Shown here: positions 1 through 7,801 of the stretch, piece by piece
How positions within the stretch are numbered: the first letter of the stretch is position 1
Layout: each line of letters opens with the position of its first letter
NCBI RefSeq assembly: GCF_000017685.1
Contig: NC_010844.1
Coordinates: 1-64,000, forward strand
From: Leptospira biflexa serovar Patoc strain 'Patoc 1 (Paris)'
GTDB lineage: Bacteria > Spirochaetota > Leptospiria > Leptospirales > Leptospiraceae
Length of the DNA: 64,000 nt
Direction of reading: 5' to 3'
The notes under the pieces: model-generated
The model's input: only the letters and a program-made list of their open reading frames with translations
The model's database searches: none
Told to the model about the DNA's origin: nothing
Made by a program: the position numbers and the translations under genes

Positions 1-72
1 AGAAAGTTTACATCACCCAGTGAAAGGGTTGTGATAACCATAAATTTCATCCAAAATAGTACAAGAATTTTT

Positions 73-258
73 CTAAGCCAATCTTAGTTTTTTCTCTTTC
101 TTTGGGCGCATCGAATCCTTCCAATTCGTTGGCTGAATTTTAAAACCGACCAGGCTCTCCGCTCCCAATCGAAACCTTTTCGGTTTCGATTTCCGCTTCG
201 ATCCTTTGCGCGGAATTCCCTTACTTACAAAACATCTCAAATTCATATCTATCCCCAA
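73..258 (-). CDS. Doubtful small basic protein upstream of parA
   Basis: A 61-residue reading frame, very rich in Lys and Arg, divergent from parA. No family is recognised. Its start codon lies inside the first partition-like palindrome (257-276); an alternative Met sits at residue 5. The frame contains a 9-bp perfect inverted repeat (ATCGAAACC at 168-176, GGTTTCGAT at 182-190, 5-nt loop), which could instead mean the stretch is non-coding and structured. A small divergent gene controlled by the ParB site is possible, but there is no independent support for translation. Confidence 0.25.
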   Translation of the reverse strand: MGIDMNLRCFVSKGIPRKGSKRKSKPKRFRLGAESLVGFKIQPTNWKDSMRPKKEKKLRLA

Positions 259-276
259 GGTACGCTGGCGTACTTT
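257..276. promoter_or_regulatory. parS-like palindrome 1
   Basis: Inverted repeat with 6-bp perfect arms GTACGC and GCGTAC separated by TG (260-273). Over 20 nt it is identical at 18 positions to the second copy at 1076-1095. It lies about 70 bp upstream of parA. The position and near-identity suggest a ParB or ParA binding site, acting as plasmid centromere and/or operator of parAB. It does not resemble the usual chromosomal parS. Confidence 0.6.
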
Positions 277-345
277 TTAAAAATTAGATCTGAAAATTTA
301 ATTTTCATTGCAACCGGAAGCAGGAACAAAAAAAATAAATCTGCA

Positions 346-1077
346 ATGAAAATCATTACGGTTGCCAACATTAAAGGTGGAACTTCCAAATCCACCACAG
401 CAATTCACCTCGCACTTGCTCTATCCAAAAAAGGTTCCACTCTCGCAATCGATATGGACCCACAAGCAGACCTTTCCGACTTCTTTTTCCCGGAAGAACC
501 AGTTGAGTTTTTTGACTCAGGGAACACATTATCCGTTTTAAATGCCGAAACCACTCTCGCCGAATCGATCAAAAACTCAAATAATGTAGATGTGCTCCCC
601 TCGATCATTGAACTCTCAGATTTGAGTTACCTTGCCTCCAAAGATTTTTCCATCATCCCAAGACTAAAAAACGTACTCTTAAAAACAAAATATGACTACG
701 TTGTCATCGACACACCTGGATCGGGTTCCTCTGAAAATATCACTTCTTACCTACCTGCATCCGTAATTCTTGTGCCAGTCACTCCATCCAAGTGGGCTGT
801 GCGAACAGTTGCCCAAGTCCTAAAGAAAGTGAGCGAAGCAGAAAGATTCGACGAACAAAGCAAAAAAAAGTCTGTTATGATCCTACCCTCTCAGTGGGGG
901 ACATCCCAAAAACAAATGGACCTTTTGGACAAATTAAGGAATATCAAATCGCTTAAAATTCTAGAACCAATTCCAAAAAACGACAGTATTCGGGACCGTA
1001 CAGAGACTGGCAAACCTCTTCAAGAAGGAAGTGCTCCTTGGAAAGCTTTCGAAAACTTAGCGGAGATACTCAAATAA
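346..1077 (+). CDS. parA: ParA partition ATPase
   Basis: 243-residue ParA/Soj-type ATPase that would position replicon copies before division together with ParB. The deviant Walker A motif KGGTSKST lies at residues 10-17, motif A' (DMDPQAD) near residue 37, and Walker B (YDYVVIDTPG) near residue 116. It lacks the long N-terminal HTH domain of P1-type ParA, so it is the short type whose operon is normally repressed by ParB or a separate protein. parB follows 28 nt downstream. The second 20-bp palindrome overlaps the parA stop codon, and the first lies upstream of the gene. Start chosen at the first ATG, which opens directly into the nucleotide-binding strand MKIITVANIKGG. Confidence 0.93.
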   Translation: MKIITVANIKGGTSKSTTAIHLALALSKKGSTLAIDMDPQADLSDFFFPEEPVEFFDSGNTLSVLNAETTLAESIKNSNNVDVLPSIIELSDLSYLASKDFSIIPRLKNVLLKTKYDYVVIDTPGSGSSENITSYLPASVILVPVTPSKWAVRTVAQVLKKVSEAERFDEQSKKKSVMILPSQWGTSQKQMDLLDKLRNIKSLKILEPIPKNDSIRDRTETGKPLQEGSAPWKAFENLAEILK

Positions 1078-1095
1078 GGTACGCCGGCGTACCTT
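1076..1095. promoter_or_regulatory. parS-like palindrome 2
   Basis: Perfect 20-nt palindrome AAGGTACGCCGGCGTACCTT that overlaps the parA stop codon and ends 10 nt before the parB start. It matches the copy at 257-276 at 18 of 20 positions. It is probably a ParB binding site; because it sits in the parB leader it may also control parB translation or transcription. Confidence 0.65.
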
Positions 1096-1105
1096 TAAAA
1101 AAATC

Positions 1106-1984
1106 ATGAAAAACAAAACAAATTTCAATCCTGCAGACATTTTATCAAAAGCCTCAAACAGAACATCCTCCCTAAATCCATTCCTAAGTTCTGAAAACGC
1201 GGCACAACACCAGACAATTGATATCCCAATTGATTTAATCATCACAGAAAACAATCCGAGAAAAACTTTTAATGAGACAAGCATACGAGAACTTGCCGAC
1301 TCGATATCTCAATATGGATTGTTACAACCTATTGTTGTCAGGAAAAAAGCAGGCAAATATGAACTCATCAACGGAGAAAGAAGATACCGTGCCCACAAAC
1401 TATTAAAATCCAAAACAATTCCTGCGGTGGTCAAAAACGTAGAACAAATTGACATCACAAAATTACCCGAGATCAAACTAGTTGAAAATCTCCAAAGGGA
1501 AGACTTATCTGAATCGGACCTTGCCCTCTCACTCCAAGAATTAAAAAACCGTCATAAAGAAACCAACGAACAATTGGCAAAAAGAATTAGTAAATCAGCA
1601 CAATGGGTAAAAACAAAAATCGCACACGCTGAGATCTTAAAGGAAACTAGCCTTAACTCAAATGTAGATAAATCCCATCCAATTTACCAAATCCCAACAA
1701 GCCTATTTACAGAAATTGCACCACTTGATGTTTCAAATCGCAAAAAAGCCATCGATTACCTCATCAAAGGACTCGAGAAAAAAGGTGACTTCCCTTCCAG
1801 AAATGACCTTCGCGAATATGTAAGACCTTTAAAACCAACCAAACAAACAAAAGCAAAACCGAAACTAAGCCAATTGGAACTAAAAGACTTAAAATCAAAA
1901 CTGGCGAAAATCAAAGAAAAAATATCTGTTTTACAAAATGAAAAAGCGATCCTAGAAGAAACAATTCGAAAGTATAAGAAGTAA
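1106..1984 (+). CDS. parB: ParB partition DNA-binding protein
   Basis: 292-residue ParB/Spo0J family protein, the centromere-binding partner of ParA. The N-terminal ParB/Srx nucleotide-binding domain shows NNPRKTF (residues 49-55) and the signature GERRYRA (90-96), which in the family binds CTP. A helix-turn-helix follows around residues 150-180 (NEQLAKRISKSAQWVKTKI). The C-terminus from about 245 is a Lys/Glu-rich predicted coiled coil, the expected dimerisation region. The first ~35 residues are the probable ParA-interacting tail. It is co-directional with parA with a 28-nt gap holding palindrome 2, and likely forms one operon with it. Confidence 0.93.
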   Translation: MKNKTNFNPADILSKASNRTSSLNPFLSSENAAQHQTIDIPIDLIITENNPRKTFNETSIRELADSISQYGLLQPIVVRKKAGKYELINGERRYRAHKLLKSKTIPAVVKNVEQIDITKLPEIKLVENLQREDLSESDLALSLQELKNRHKETNEQLAKRISKSAQWVKTKIAHAEILKETSLNSNVDKSHPIYQIPTSLFTEIAPLDVSNRKKAIDYLIKGLEKKGDFPSRNDLREYVRPLKPTKQTKAKPKLSQLELKDLKSKLAKIKEKISVLQNEKAILEETIRKYKK

Positions 1985-2105
1985 AGATTGTTCTAACAAT
2001 GGATTTACCTAAGTGATTTTTTTCGAGTTTTGAATCAAAAAAAACTTGTACTGAATTCCAAGCCAAGTTAGATTGTACTCAATCCTTAACTGGGTTGAAC
2101 AAAAA

Positions 2106-2133
2106 CCCTGGGAAGTGTGGTAGCAACCCAGGG
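2106..2133 (+). terminator. Possible terminator after parAB
   Basis: Seven-bp perfect stem CCCTGGG (2106-2112) and CCCAGGG (2127-2133) with a 14-nt loop, preceded by an A-run and followed by ACTTTTCTCTC. It lies about 120 nt after parB. The U-tract is short, so termination is plausible rather than certain. The rest of 1985-2538 holds no convincing gene. An SD-like AAGGAG (2257-2262) precedes an ATG that is immediately followed by TAG (2273-2278), and there is a small CATCG/CGATG hairpin near 2461-2474. This stretch next to the Rep-like gene is a candidate origin region, but I see no clear iterons. Confidence 0.4.
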
Positions 2134-2538
2134 ACTTTTCTCTCCCATCAAATCCCCCATCCAAACTTTCCCGATGTTTCCAAAACCATTCTAGATTCCC
2201 ACGATGGCTCTAATGAGACCTTCATCGAATTATGTCTCATTTTTTCCATTGACAAAAAGGAGAGATCTGTACATGTAGGGAACGTTCGGGGCACACAACC
2301 GGACACGGCACTACCACTTATGCCGTCTTTAGTTCAACCCGGAATTTTACCAAAAGTTCCGATGGACGTTCGTAAGAACTTCCAAAACGTTTCTTCTTTC
2401 TATGACCGAAGGTTTGTTTTCAAAAACAAAAAACTTTGGTTAAAGAGAGTAGGGGACAATGCATCGTTTCGATGTATCGGCTAAATACAACCAAACACTC
2501 GTAGCCGGAGTTGTGTGGGTTTGGAAAAGGAACCTAAA

Positions 2539-3132
2539 ATGAAAACTAACCGAAAAGGAATATGGATCCCCGTTTGGATTGAAAACCTAAACTTATCCCA
2601 TAGCCAAACAAAACTCTTTGCCGAAATCGTTTCGCTCTATGAAAACGGTGGTTGTTTTGCATCCAATCGTTATTTCAGTGAAATCCTAGGCCTGAAAGCT
2701 GACACCATTTCAAGACTCATCACGTCTCTGAAACAACTAGGTATCCTGGAACAAACTGGATTTGATGGAAGGAGACGTTTTCTAAAACCAATCCTTCAGT
2801 TCCAACCAGAAGCCCTGGAAAAAAATCCAAGTCTAACCAATGTGACAATTAGCAACAAAATCCAAACCACCACCGCAAACAATTCCAAACCAGCATTGGA
2901 TTCTAGTTACGTCCCTAGTATTACAGTACAATTAAAGAATACAGTACATACAAAAACTTCCTTTGAAGAATTTAAAGTTTGGAGTGAAAGTACATTATCC
3001 CATTCAACGCATTCCAAAATTTTACATTTCACTTCTCCCGACTCTATGGAAGAAAGTTTACAAAGAATTTGGAACCAGTGGATGGAAAAAACAAAACCGA
3101 AATCCAATTCGTTTCAGGTGGGAATTGTATGA
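2539..3132 (+). CDS. Winged-helix Rep-like protein
   Basis: 197-residue protein starting at the ATG preceded by AAAAGGAACC (an in-frame upstream start at 2515 exists but lacks this site). The N-terminus (GIWIPVWI..NLSHSQTKLFAEIVSLYENGGCFASNRYFSEILG) is the winged-helix domain found in phage and plasmid replication-initiation proteins; residues 45-80 form the HTH (ADTISRLITSLKQLGIL). The C-terminal half is low-complexity Ser/Thr/Asn-rich and ends with a short Trp-rich helix. With parA-parB directly upstream, it is the best candidate for the replication initiator of this replicon, similar in layout to the parA-parB-rep set of leptophage LE1. A phage-type transcription regulator is the alternative. 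Confidence 0.6.
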   Translation: MKTNRKGIWIPVWIENLNLSHSQTKLFAEIVSLYENGGCFASNRYFSEILGLKADTISRLITSLKQLGILEQTGFDGRRRFLKPILQFQPEALEKNPSLTNVTISNKIQTTTANNSKPALDSSYVPSITVQLKNTVHTKTSFEEFKVWSESTLSHSTHSKILHFTSPDSMEESLQRIWNQWMEKTKPKSNSFQVGIV

Positions 3133-3317
3133 AAGTTTATCGCCACAAAAAAACAGGGAACTTGTATTTACAACTAGATGAAATGAAAAATTGTACCAAT
3201 GCAAATGATGGACAGAAAATGTTTTTCTACACGGAATATGGAAAAGAAAATCCAATGAAGTTTGTCAGAGAAAAATCAGAATTTTTAGAGAAATTTGAGG
3301 AAGTGAAGTTCCTATAA
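3129..3317 (+). CDS. Small protein coupled to rep
   Basis: 62-residue protein whose ATG overlaps the stop of the Rep-like gene (ATGA at 3129-3132), indicating translational coupling. The opening MKVYRHKKTGNLY and the ending FVREKSEFLEKFEEV resemble short phage/plasmid proteins of the DUF1653 kind, though the match is only by eye. It is acidic to neutral, with no membrane segment or signal peptide. A longer frame from 3069 overlaps rep more deeply and is less likely. The function is unknown. Confidence 0.6.
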   Translation: MKVYRHKKTGNLYLQLDEMKNCTNANDGQKMFFYTEYGKENPMKFVREKSEFLEKFEEVKFL

Positions 3318-3341
3318 ATTGGTTTTCATCAATGTTACATT

Positions 3342-3929
3342 TCAAGTTGCAAAACGAAGCATTGTTTCTGCCAACTCGATTTGAGTTTGGTTCAATCGTT
3401 TGCCTTCGGAAATGGGAAAATTGGTTTCTAAACTTAAATTACTAAATCCATGGACAAGTGACCAAGACATGAGTGCAAAACTACGGTGGTTTTCTTTTCT
3501 TTTTTTAGCTTTAAGGAAAAAGCGACAACCATGGACGAGTACTGCATACGATTTCAATTTTGACCTTTTCAAATCTTTTGATTCTTTTTCTCGTTTTGTT
3601 TGGAACATCAGTTTATAATAATTCGGATTTTTCAAAGCAAATTGGATGTACACAAGTCCAAGTTTTACAAAATATTCGTCGGGATTTTTTTTGTCTTTTG
3701 CGACTTTTTTCTGTAAGGAAGCCAATCGATCAAATCCAATTGCAGATAAGATTTCTAACACTTCATCCTTGTGTTGGAAATGCCGGTAGACTGCCGCATG
3801 AGAAACTCCAGATAAATGGGCAACCTCCCTCAGTGAAAAATCGGTCATCCCTTTTTTTTGAAGTAGTTTGTGGCAGGATTTGATAATGGAATTTTTTAAA
3901 TCTCCATGATGGTAGGTATTTTTTCTCAC
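3342..3929 (-). CDS. TetR-family repressor (WHG-domain type)
   Basis: 195-residue TetR/AcrR regulator starting at GTG. The N-terminal YHHGDLKNSII is the typical opening of the subgroup with a WHG C-terminal domain; the HTH covers residues 28-50 (SLREVAHLSGVSHAAVYRHF). It is divergent from the thioesterase gene at 4022, and two related inverted repeats lie between them (3950-3964 and 3991-4009), so it probably represses both itself and the thioesterase. The inducing ligand cannot be read from sequence. Confidence 0.85.
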   Translation of the reverse strand: MRKNTYHHGDLKNSIIKSCHKLLQKKGMTDFSLREVAHLSGVSHAAVYRHFQHKDEVLEILSAIGFDRLASLQKKVAKDKKNPDEYFVKLGLVYIQFALKNPNYYKLMFQTKREKESKDLKRSKLKSYAVLVHGCRFFLKAKKRKENHRSFALMSWSLVHGFSNLSLETNFPISEGKRLNQTQIELAETMLRFAT

Positions 3930-3949
3930 AGAGATATTTTGGAAAATAA

Positions 3950-4009
3950 GTTACCACTGGCAACATTTTTTCTTGCTTTTATACTGATAAATGTTACTGC
4001 TGGTAACAT
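3950..4009. promoter_or_regulatory. Paired TetR operators
   Basis: A palindrome with 7-bp perfect arms, ATGTTAC and GTAACAT around TGCTG, lies at 3991-4009. A weaker relative, GTTACCACTGGCAAC, lies at 3950-3964. They sit in the divergent promoter between the TetR gene (start 3929) and the thioesterase gene (start 4022), as expected for autoregulation plus control of the neighbour. Confidence 0.6.
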
Positions 4010-4021
4010 AAGAGGGGATTT

Positions 4022-4495
4022 ATGCAAACACTGAGCACCCAGGAAACACAGGCCATTTTAAAAGAAATGACTGAAAATTTTAATCACGGTGGTAGAAAAA
4101 TCACAGTTCCACCGCCCATTTTTGTGGCCATGAATGCTGAGATCATTTCCTATACAAAAGGGAAAAGTATCACTGTTTCGTTTCCTGTTACGGAAGAACA
4201 AACAAATCCTATGGGAATGATGCAAGGCGGCGTGATTGCGGCTGCATTTGATAATGCATTCGGGCCTCTCAGTTACTTGGTGGCAAAACGACCAACGACA
4301 ACAATCGACATGAATATCCAATACATCCGGGGAGTGGCAGTTGGCCAAAAAGTAATTGTAAAAGCTGACATCGAAGCAAAAGGATTTTCAACGATTCATA
4401 TGGTAGGGGAGATGAGAACGGAAAAAGATAAATTGTTAGCAACAGCGACTACCAATTTATTGATTTTAAAAATTCCCGGTGGGTTAGGGGAGTAA
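4022..4495 (+). CDS. PaaI/YdiI-like hotdog thioesterase
   Basis: 157-residue single hotdog-fold protein of the PaaI/YdiI acyl-CoA thioesterase group. The signature NPMGMMQGGVIAAAFDNAFGP (around residues 62-82) carries the helix with the usual GG and Asp of the active site; the rest alternates strands as in the family. The start is supported by GAGGGG 5 nt upstream. It is divergent from, and probably controlled by, the TetR at 3342-3929. The substrate is likely an acyl- or aryl-CoA; the sequence does not say which. Confidence 0.8.
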   Translation: MQTLSTQETQAILKEMTENFNHGGRKITVPPPIFVAMNAEIISYTKGKSITVSFPVTEEQTNPMGMMQGGVIAAAFDNAFGPLSYLVAKRPTTTIDMNIQYIRGVAVGQKVIVKADIEAKGFSTIHMVGEMRTEKDKLLATATTNLLILKIPGGLGE

Positions 4496-4503
4496 TCTTT
4501 TTC

Positions 4504-5112
4504 TTATTTAGAATCGTACCGTTCGAGAAGCATTTCGATAATCGTCGGAGTGCACATGGTGGTATCATTAAAATGTTGGCTCATGATCACACCATGCAAA
4601 AAGGTTTTAATGAAAATCATTTCTTTATCGGGGTCTTTGATCCCATAAGCTCTAAAACGTTCCCGCATTGCTTCTTTGAAAGGAGCAAACCGCCTTTCCA
4701 CATTTTCGATCATTTTTTTGGAAAGTGAAACTGCACTTGGTTGGAAAAGGCATACAGTAATCAAAACCATCGTTTTTCTTTCTTCTTTTGCGAACTGAAT
4801 GGATCGAATGAAAAACTCCCTGACATACTCTTTTGCAGATAAGTTAGGTGGGATATTGTTATAAAATCTTTCCTGTTTTGCTAAATGGGAATCGATGATT
4901 TGTTCAAAGATTTGATTTTTACTTTTAAAATAATTATAAGCTAACCCTTTGGAAATTTTTGCATGGTTGGCGATCATTTCCATCGTCGTTTGGGCAAATC
5001 CGTGTTTTGAGAAAAGGACAATCGCAGAGGCTAATATTCTCTCGGTTGATCTCTCCCTAGCGAGTTGCTTTTTGTTATCGGATTTATTGGGAATCTTTTG
5101 TGGCACTGGCAT
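4504..5112 (-). CDS. TetR-family regulator
   Basis: 202-residue TetR/AcrR regulator. I chose the start at 5112 because AGGAAGGG lies just upstream of that ATG; a longer frame to 5145 has no such site. The HTH is in residues 35-65 (TTMEMIANHAKISKGLAYNYFKSK). The C-terminal domain has an FFIRSIQFAKEER and TFLHGVIM pattern typical of fatty-acid or drug-responsive members but not diagnostic. It is convergent with the thioesterase (8-nt gap) and divergent from ppnP with a 108-nt gap, so ppnP is a possible target. Confidence 0.82.
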   Translation of the reverse strand: MPVPQKIPNKSDNKKQLARERSTERILASAIVLFSKHGFAQTTMEMIANHAKISKGLAYNYFKSKNQIFEQIIDSHLAKQERFYNNIPPNLSAKEYVREFFIRSIQFAKEERKTMVLITVCLFQPSAVSLSKKMIENVERRFAPFKEAMRERFRAYGIKDPDKEMIFIKTFLHGVIMSQHFNDTTMCTPTIIEMLLERYDSK

Positions 5113-5220
5113 CACCCTTCCTGTTAATCTGAATTTCGCAAACACTTTTTGGACCAGTTTCCCTGGGAATTGGTTGAGAAATCACTTGGAAGCCTTCCAT
5201 TGCTTCGAAATCTTGACGGT

Positions 5221-5532
5221 ATGAGTTCATTTACATCCGTAACAGTACTAAAATCTGCAAACATTTATTTCGATGGTAAGGTGACGAGTCGCACCGTTTT
5301 ATTCCCCAATGGAGAGAAAAAAACCCTTGGGATCATGTTGCCTGGTGAGTATGAATTTGGAGCGGATCAGAAAGAAATTATGGAAATCCAATCTGGTAAA
5401 TTATCGGTGTTATTACCAGGATCCGAAACATGGCTTCAAATTAACGGTCAAGCTACCTTTGAAGTCCCTGCTGGATCCAAGTTCAAATTGAAAATTGAAA
5501 CAGTAACGGATTATTGCTGTTCTTACGTTTGA
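5221..5532 (+). CDS. ppnP: Pyrimidine/purine nucleoside phosphorylase PpnP
   Basis: 103-residue cupin of the PpnP (YaiE, DUF1255) family, which splits nucleosides with phosphate into base and ribose-1-phosphate. Family landmarks are KSANIYFDGKVTSRTV near the N-terminus, GVMLPGEYEF-like GIMLPGEYEFG at about 40, the strand around QSGKLSVLLPG, and the ending FEVPAGSKFKLKIETVTDYCCSY. The length matches the family, so the start is the ATG at 5221 rather than an upstream codon. Its last 10 nt overlap the convergent yegP-like gene. Confidence 0.88.
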   Translation: MSSFTSVTVLKSANIYFDGKVTSRTVLFPNGEKKTLGIMLPGEYEFGADQKEIMEIQSGKLSVLLPGSETWLQINGQATFEVPAGSKFKLKIETVTDYCCSYV

Positions 5533-5702
5533 TCGTCGATTCCTGCATCTGCGGCATTGGTTTTTACTGATTTGATGCCGTTCTCACATGCTTGTTTCGA
5601 TGAGTATCCTTCACTAGATGCAATGATTTCACCATTGGCTGCTTTGAGTCGGAATCGGAATTCTCCTGCTTTGTCTTTGTAGATTTCAAATTTTGCTGAC
5701 AT
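5523..5702 (-). CDS. YegP-like DUF1508 protein
   Basis: 59-residue protein with one DUF1508 (UPF0339) repeat: FEIYKDKAGEFRFRLKAANGEIIASSEGYSSKQACENGIKSVK. E. coli YegP has two such repeats; this is the single-repeat form. The start at 5702 is preceded by GGAG, while a longer frame to 5726 lacks a site. Its function is unknown in the family. It is convergent with ppnP, with a 10-nt overlap of the 3' ends. Confidence 0.85.
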   Translation of the reverse strand: MSAKFEIYKDKAGEFRFRLKAANGEIIASSEGYSSKQACENGIKSVKTNAADAGIDDQT

Positions 5703-5835
5703 GTACGTATCTCCTTGGAAAAGCAATGTTATCCGAACATGAAAAATTCTGGCAATGAAGTTTTATTTCTATTTTTTGATCGTTTCCAGTTAATTTATTT
5801 CATCCAATGAAAAAGGAAAGAGTAAGGGCCATCAA

Positions 5836-7713
5836 ATGATCCAAAGGGATTTGTTATTCAATCTATGGCTACTCATTGTTTTTTTATCAATCACAAGTTG
5901 TACTTCCAAATTACCAGAAAGACCAATCATACAATATAGTTTTCAGAATTTAACTTTAGAACAAGTGCTAAGTGAAGATGTGGTTTGGTCCAAACCCGAG
6001 GAAATGAAATATAACTTTGGTTATTGGAAACGGTATGTTTGGGTAAAATTCGAACTCATTAATCATTCTGAATCTCCTTCTCAGTATATTTTGGATATTG
6101 AGTCACCTTGGGTGGATGAAGTCATTTTGGCCTGGAAGTCTCTTGCAACGGTGAACACGATTGAATACAGGGGTAGCGATTCTCATACACTCAAAGAAAT
6201 TCCACATCGAAACCCGGTCTTTTCACTCGATTTGTCACCAAACGAAAAAAGGATCGTTTACTTAAAAATAACAAATGTCGGTATCCTATCGGCACCACTT
6301 AGGATATGGACTCGAAATTCATTCTTTGATCGAGTGGAAAGAGATTACATTGCCAATGGAATTTATTTCGGAATCATCTTCGCATTATTACTCTATAACC
6401 TACTGATATTTGTTAGTGTAAAAGAAAAAGCTTACCTTTTCTATTGCCTGTATCTAACAACTCTTCTCATCAATTATGCACTGCTCGGTGGTTTTTTTAA
6501 ACAATTGCTAATTCCTGAATCCTATCTAAACATTAAGCCATACTTATATACTTCAGTGAATGCATCCCTCTTGTTTGTAGGACTTTTTTCACTTACCTTC
6601 TTAAATTTAAAAAGTTTAAATCCGAAATTGGATCGATTGATTTTGGGAAGTGCAGTGACGATCGGCGTGTTTTCCGTTTTTTCTTTTTTTATCCCTTATC
6701 ATTGGATGGAAATATCCTTCATATATACTTTTCCTTATTTTCTTCTATTGCTAGTGTCATCTGGAATTTACTCTTATTGGAAGGGCGTCAAGTCTTCGCA
6801 ATTTTTCGTTTTGGCTTGGGTAACTTTGTTTGTCGGAGTCATTGTGGATTCCTTGACAAAGGCCTCTATTCTACCAACCACAACATTTGGTAGATATGGT
6901 GTTCAAATTGGAACTGCATTTGAAGTCATTTTATTTTCTTTGGCTCTCGGGCGGAGACTGCGATTTTTATTAGAGGAAAATATATCTTCTCAAAACCAGC
7001 TAACAACGATTCGCAAAGATTTGGAAACTGCTCGTCGAATCCAAATGAGGATTTTGCCTGCAGAAGTTCCGAAATCTCATCAATTTTCGGCGATTGTTTC
7101 TTATCTGCCTCTTTATGATATTGGAGGTGATTTTTATGATTACTTCGACTCCAATGAAAACGAATTAGGAATTGTGATCGCAGATGTGACTGGGCATGGA
7201 GTGAGTGCAGCACTTGATTCATCTACAGTGAAGATTGCCTTTAGGAATGCAAAAGGTTTCATGCATTCTCCAAAACAATTGATGGCAGAGATGAATCGAT
7301 TTTTGTGCACAAGTCTAAATGCACGGTTTGTCAGTGCTGCTTATTTCTATTTTGATTTTGATCAAATGAAATTAACATTTAGTTCCGCTGGGAATCCTCC
7401 TTTAATTCTCATTCGAGATAGGGAAGTCCAGTCAGTTGAATGCCCTGGATTGTTACTTGGTGTAAAACCTGATTTCTCCTATGAACAAAATGAAATTTTA
7501 CTCAAAAAAGGAGACAGGTTATTAATTTTTACAGATGGTTTGTATGAAAATTTGAAGCCCAACGAAGATATGTATTCCATCTTATTTCCTGAGATTCGAC
7601 CCATTGTTGGATTAGCACATCATGATTTTCACCAAAAATTATTAGAACGATTGTCTTCTGTTAGAACAATTCTAAAGGATGACATTACTTTTATTTCACT
7701 CGATATAGTATGA
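5836..7713 (+). CDS. 7TM-DISM receptor PP2C (SpoIIE) phosphatase
   Basis: 625 residues. A signal sequence ends in a lipobox-like SITSC (Cys22), so the N-terminus may be lipid-anchored. Residues ~35-165 form a periplasmic 7TMR-DISMED2-type carbohydrate-binding-like domain (WVKFELINHSESPSQYILDIESPWVDEV), followed by seven hydrophobic segments (~170-375, 7TMR-DISM). The cytoplasmic SpoIIE/PP2C domain (~400-625) has the metal-binding motifs YDIGGDFYDYF, VIADVTGHGVSAAL, IFTDGLYEN and DDITFISLDIV. It would dephosphorylate a protein, often an anti-sigma-factor antagonist, in response to an outside signal. No anti-sigma gene is adjacent. AAGGG precedes the ATG. Confidence 0.9.
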   Translation: MIQRDLLFNLWLLIVFLSITSCTSKLPERPIIQYSFQNLTLEQVLSEDVVWSKPEEMKYNFGYWKRYVWVKFELINHSESPSQYILDIESPWVDEVILAWKSLATVNTIEYRGSDSHTLKEIPHRNPVFSLDLSPNEKRIVYLKITNVGILSAPLRIWTRNSFFDRVERDYIANGIYFGIIFALLLYNLLIFVSVKEKAYLFYCLYLTTLLINYALLGGFFKQLLIPESYLNIKPYLYTSVNASLLFVGLFSLTFLNLKSLNPKLDRLILGSAVTIGVFSVFSFFIPYHWMEISFIYTFPYFLLLLVSSGIYSYWKGVKSSQFFVLAWVTLFVGVIVDSLTKASILPTTTFGRYGVQIGTAFEVILFSLALGRRLRFLLEENISSQNQLTTIRKDLETARRIQMRILPAEVPKSHQFSAIVSYLPLYDIGGDFYDYFDSNENELGIVIADVTGHGVSAALDSSTVKIAFRNAKGFMHSPKQLMAEMNRFLCTSLNARFVSAAYFYFDFDQMKLTFSSAGNPPLILIRDREVQSVECPGLLLGVKPDFSYEQNEILLKKGDRLLIFTDGLYENLKPNEDMYSILFPEIRPIVGLAHHDFHQKLLERLSSVRTILKDDITFISLDIV

Positions 7714-7801
7714 TTCCCTAGCATTCTAGTTTTCTTTTTTGAAACCTATTTTTTAAAACTTGAATTTACGCTGACATTCTGTTAGTATACTCACCTAAAA
7801 C

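Noticed and set aside
2095..2484. 129-codon plus-strand frame between parB and the Rep-like gene
   Set aside because: It begins at TTG inside the hairpin terminator, has no recognisable domain and no convincing Shine-Dalgarno; I treat the stretch as non-coding or origin DNA.
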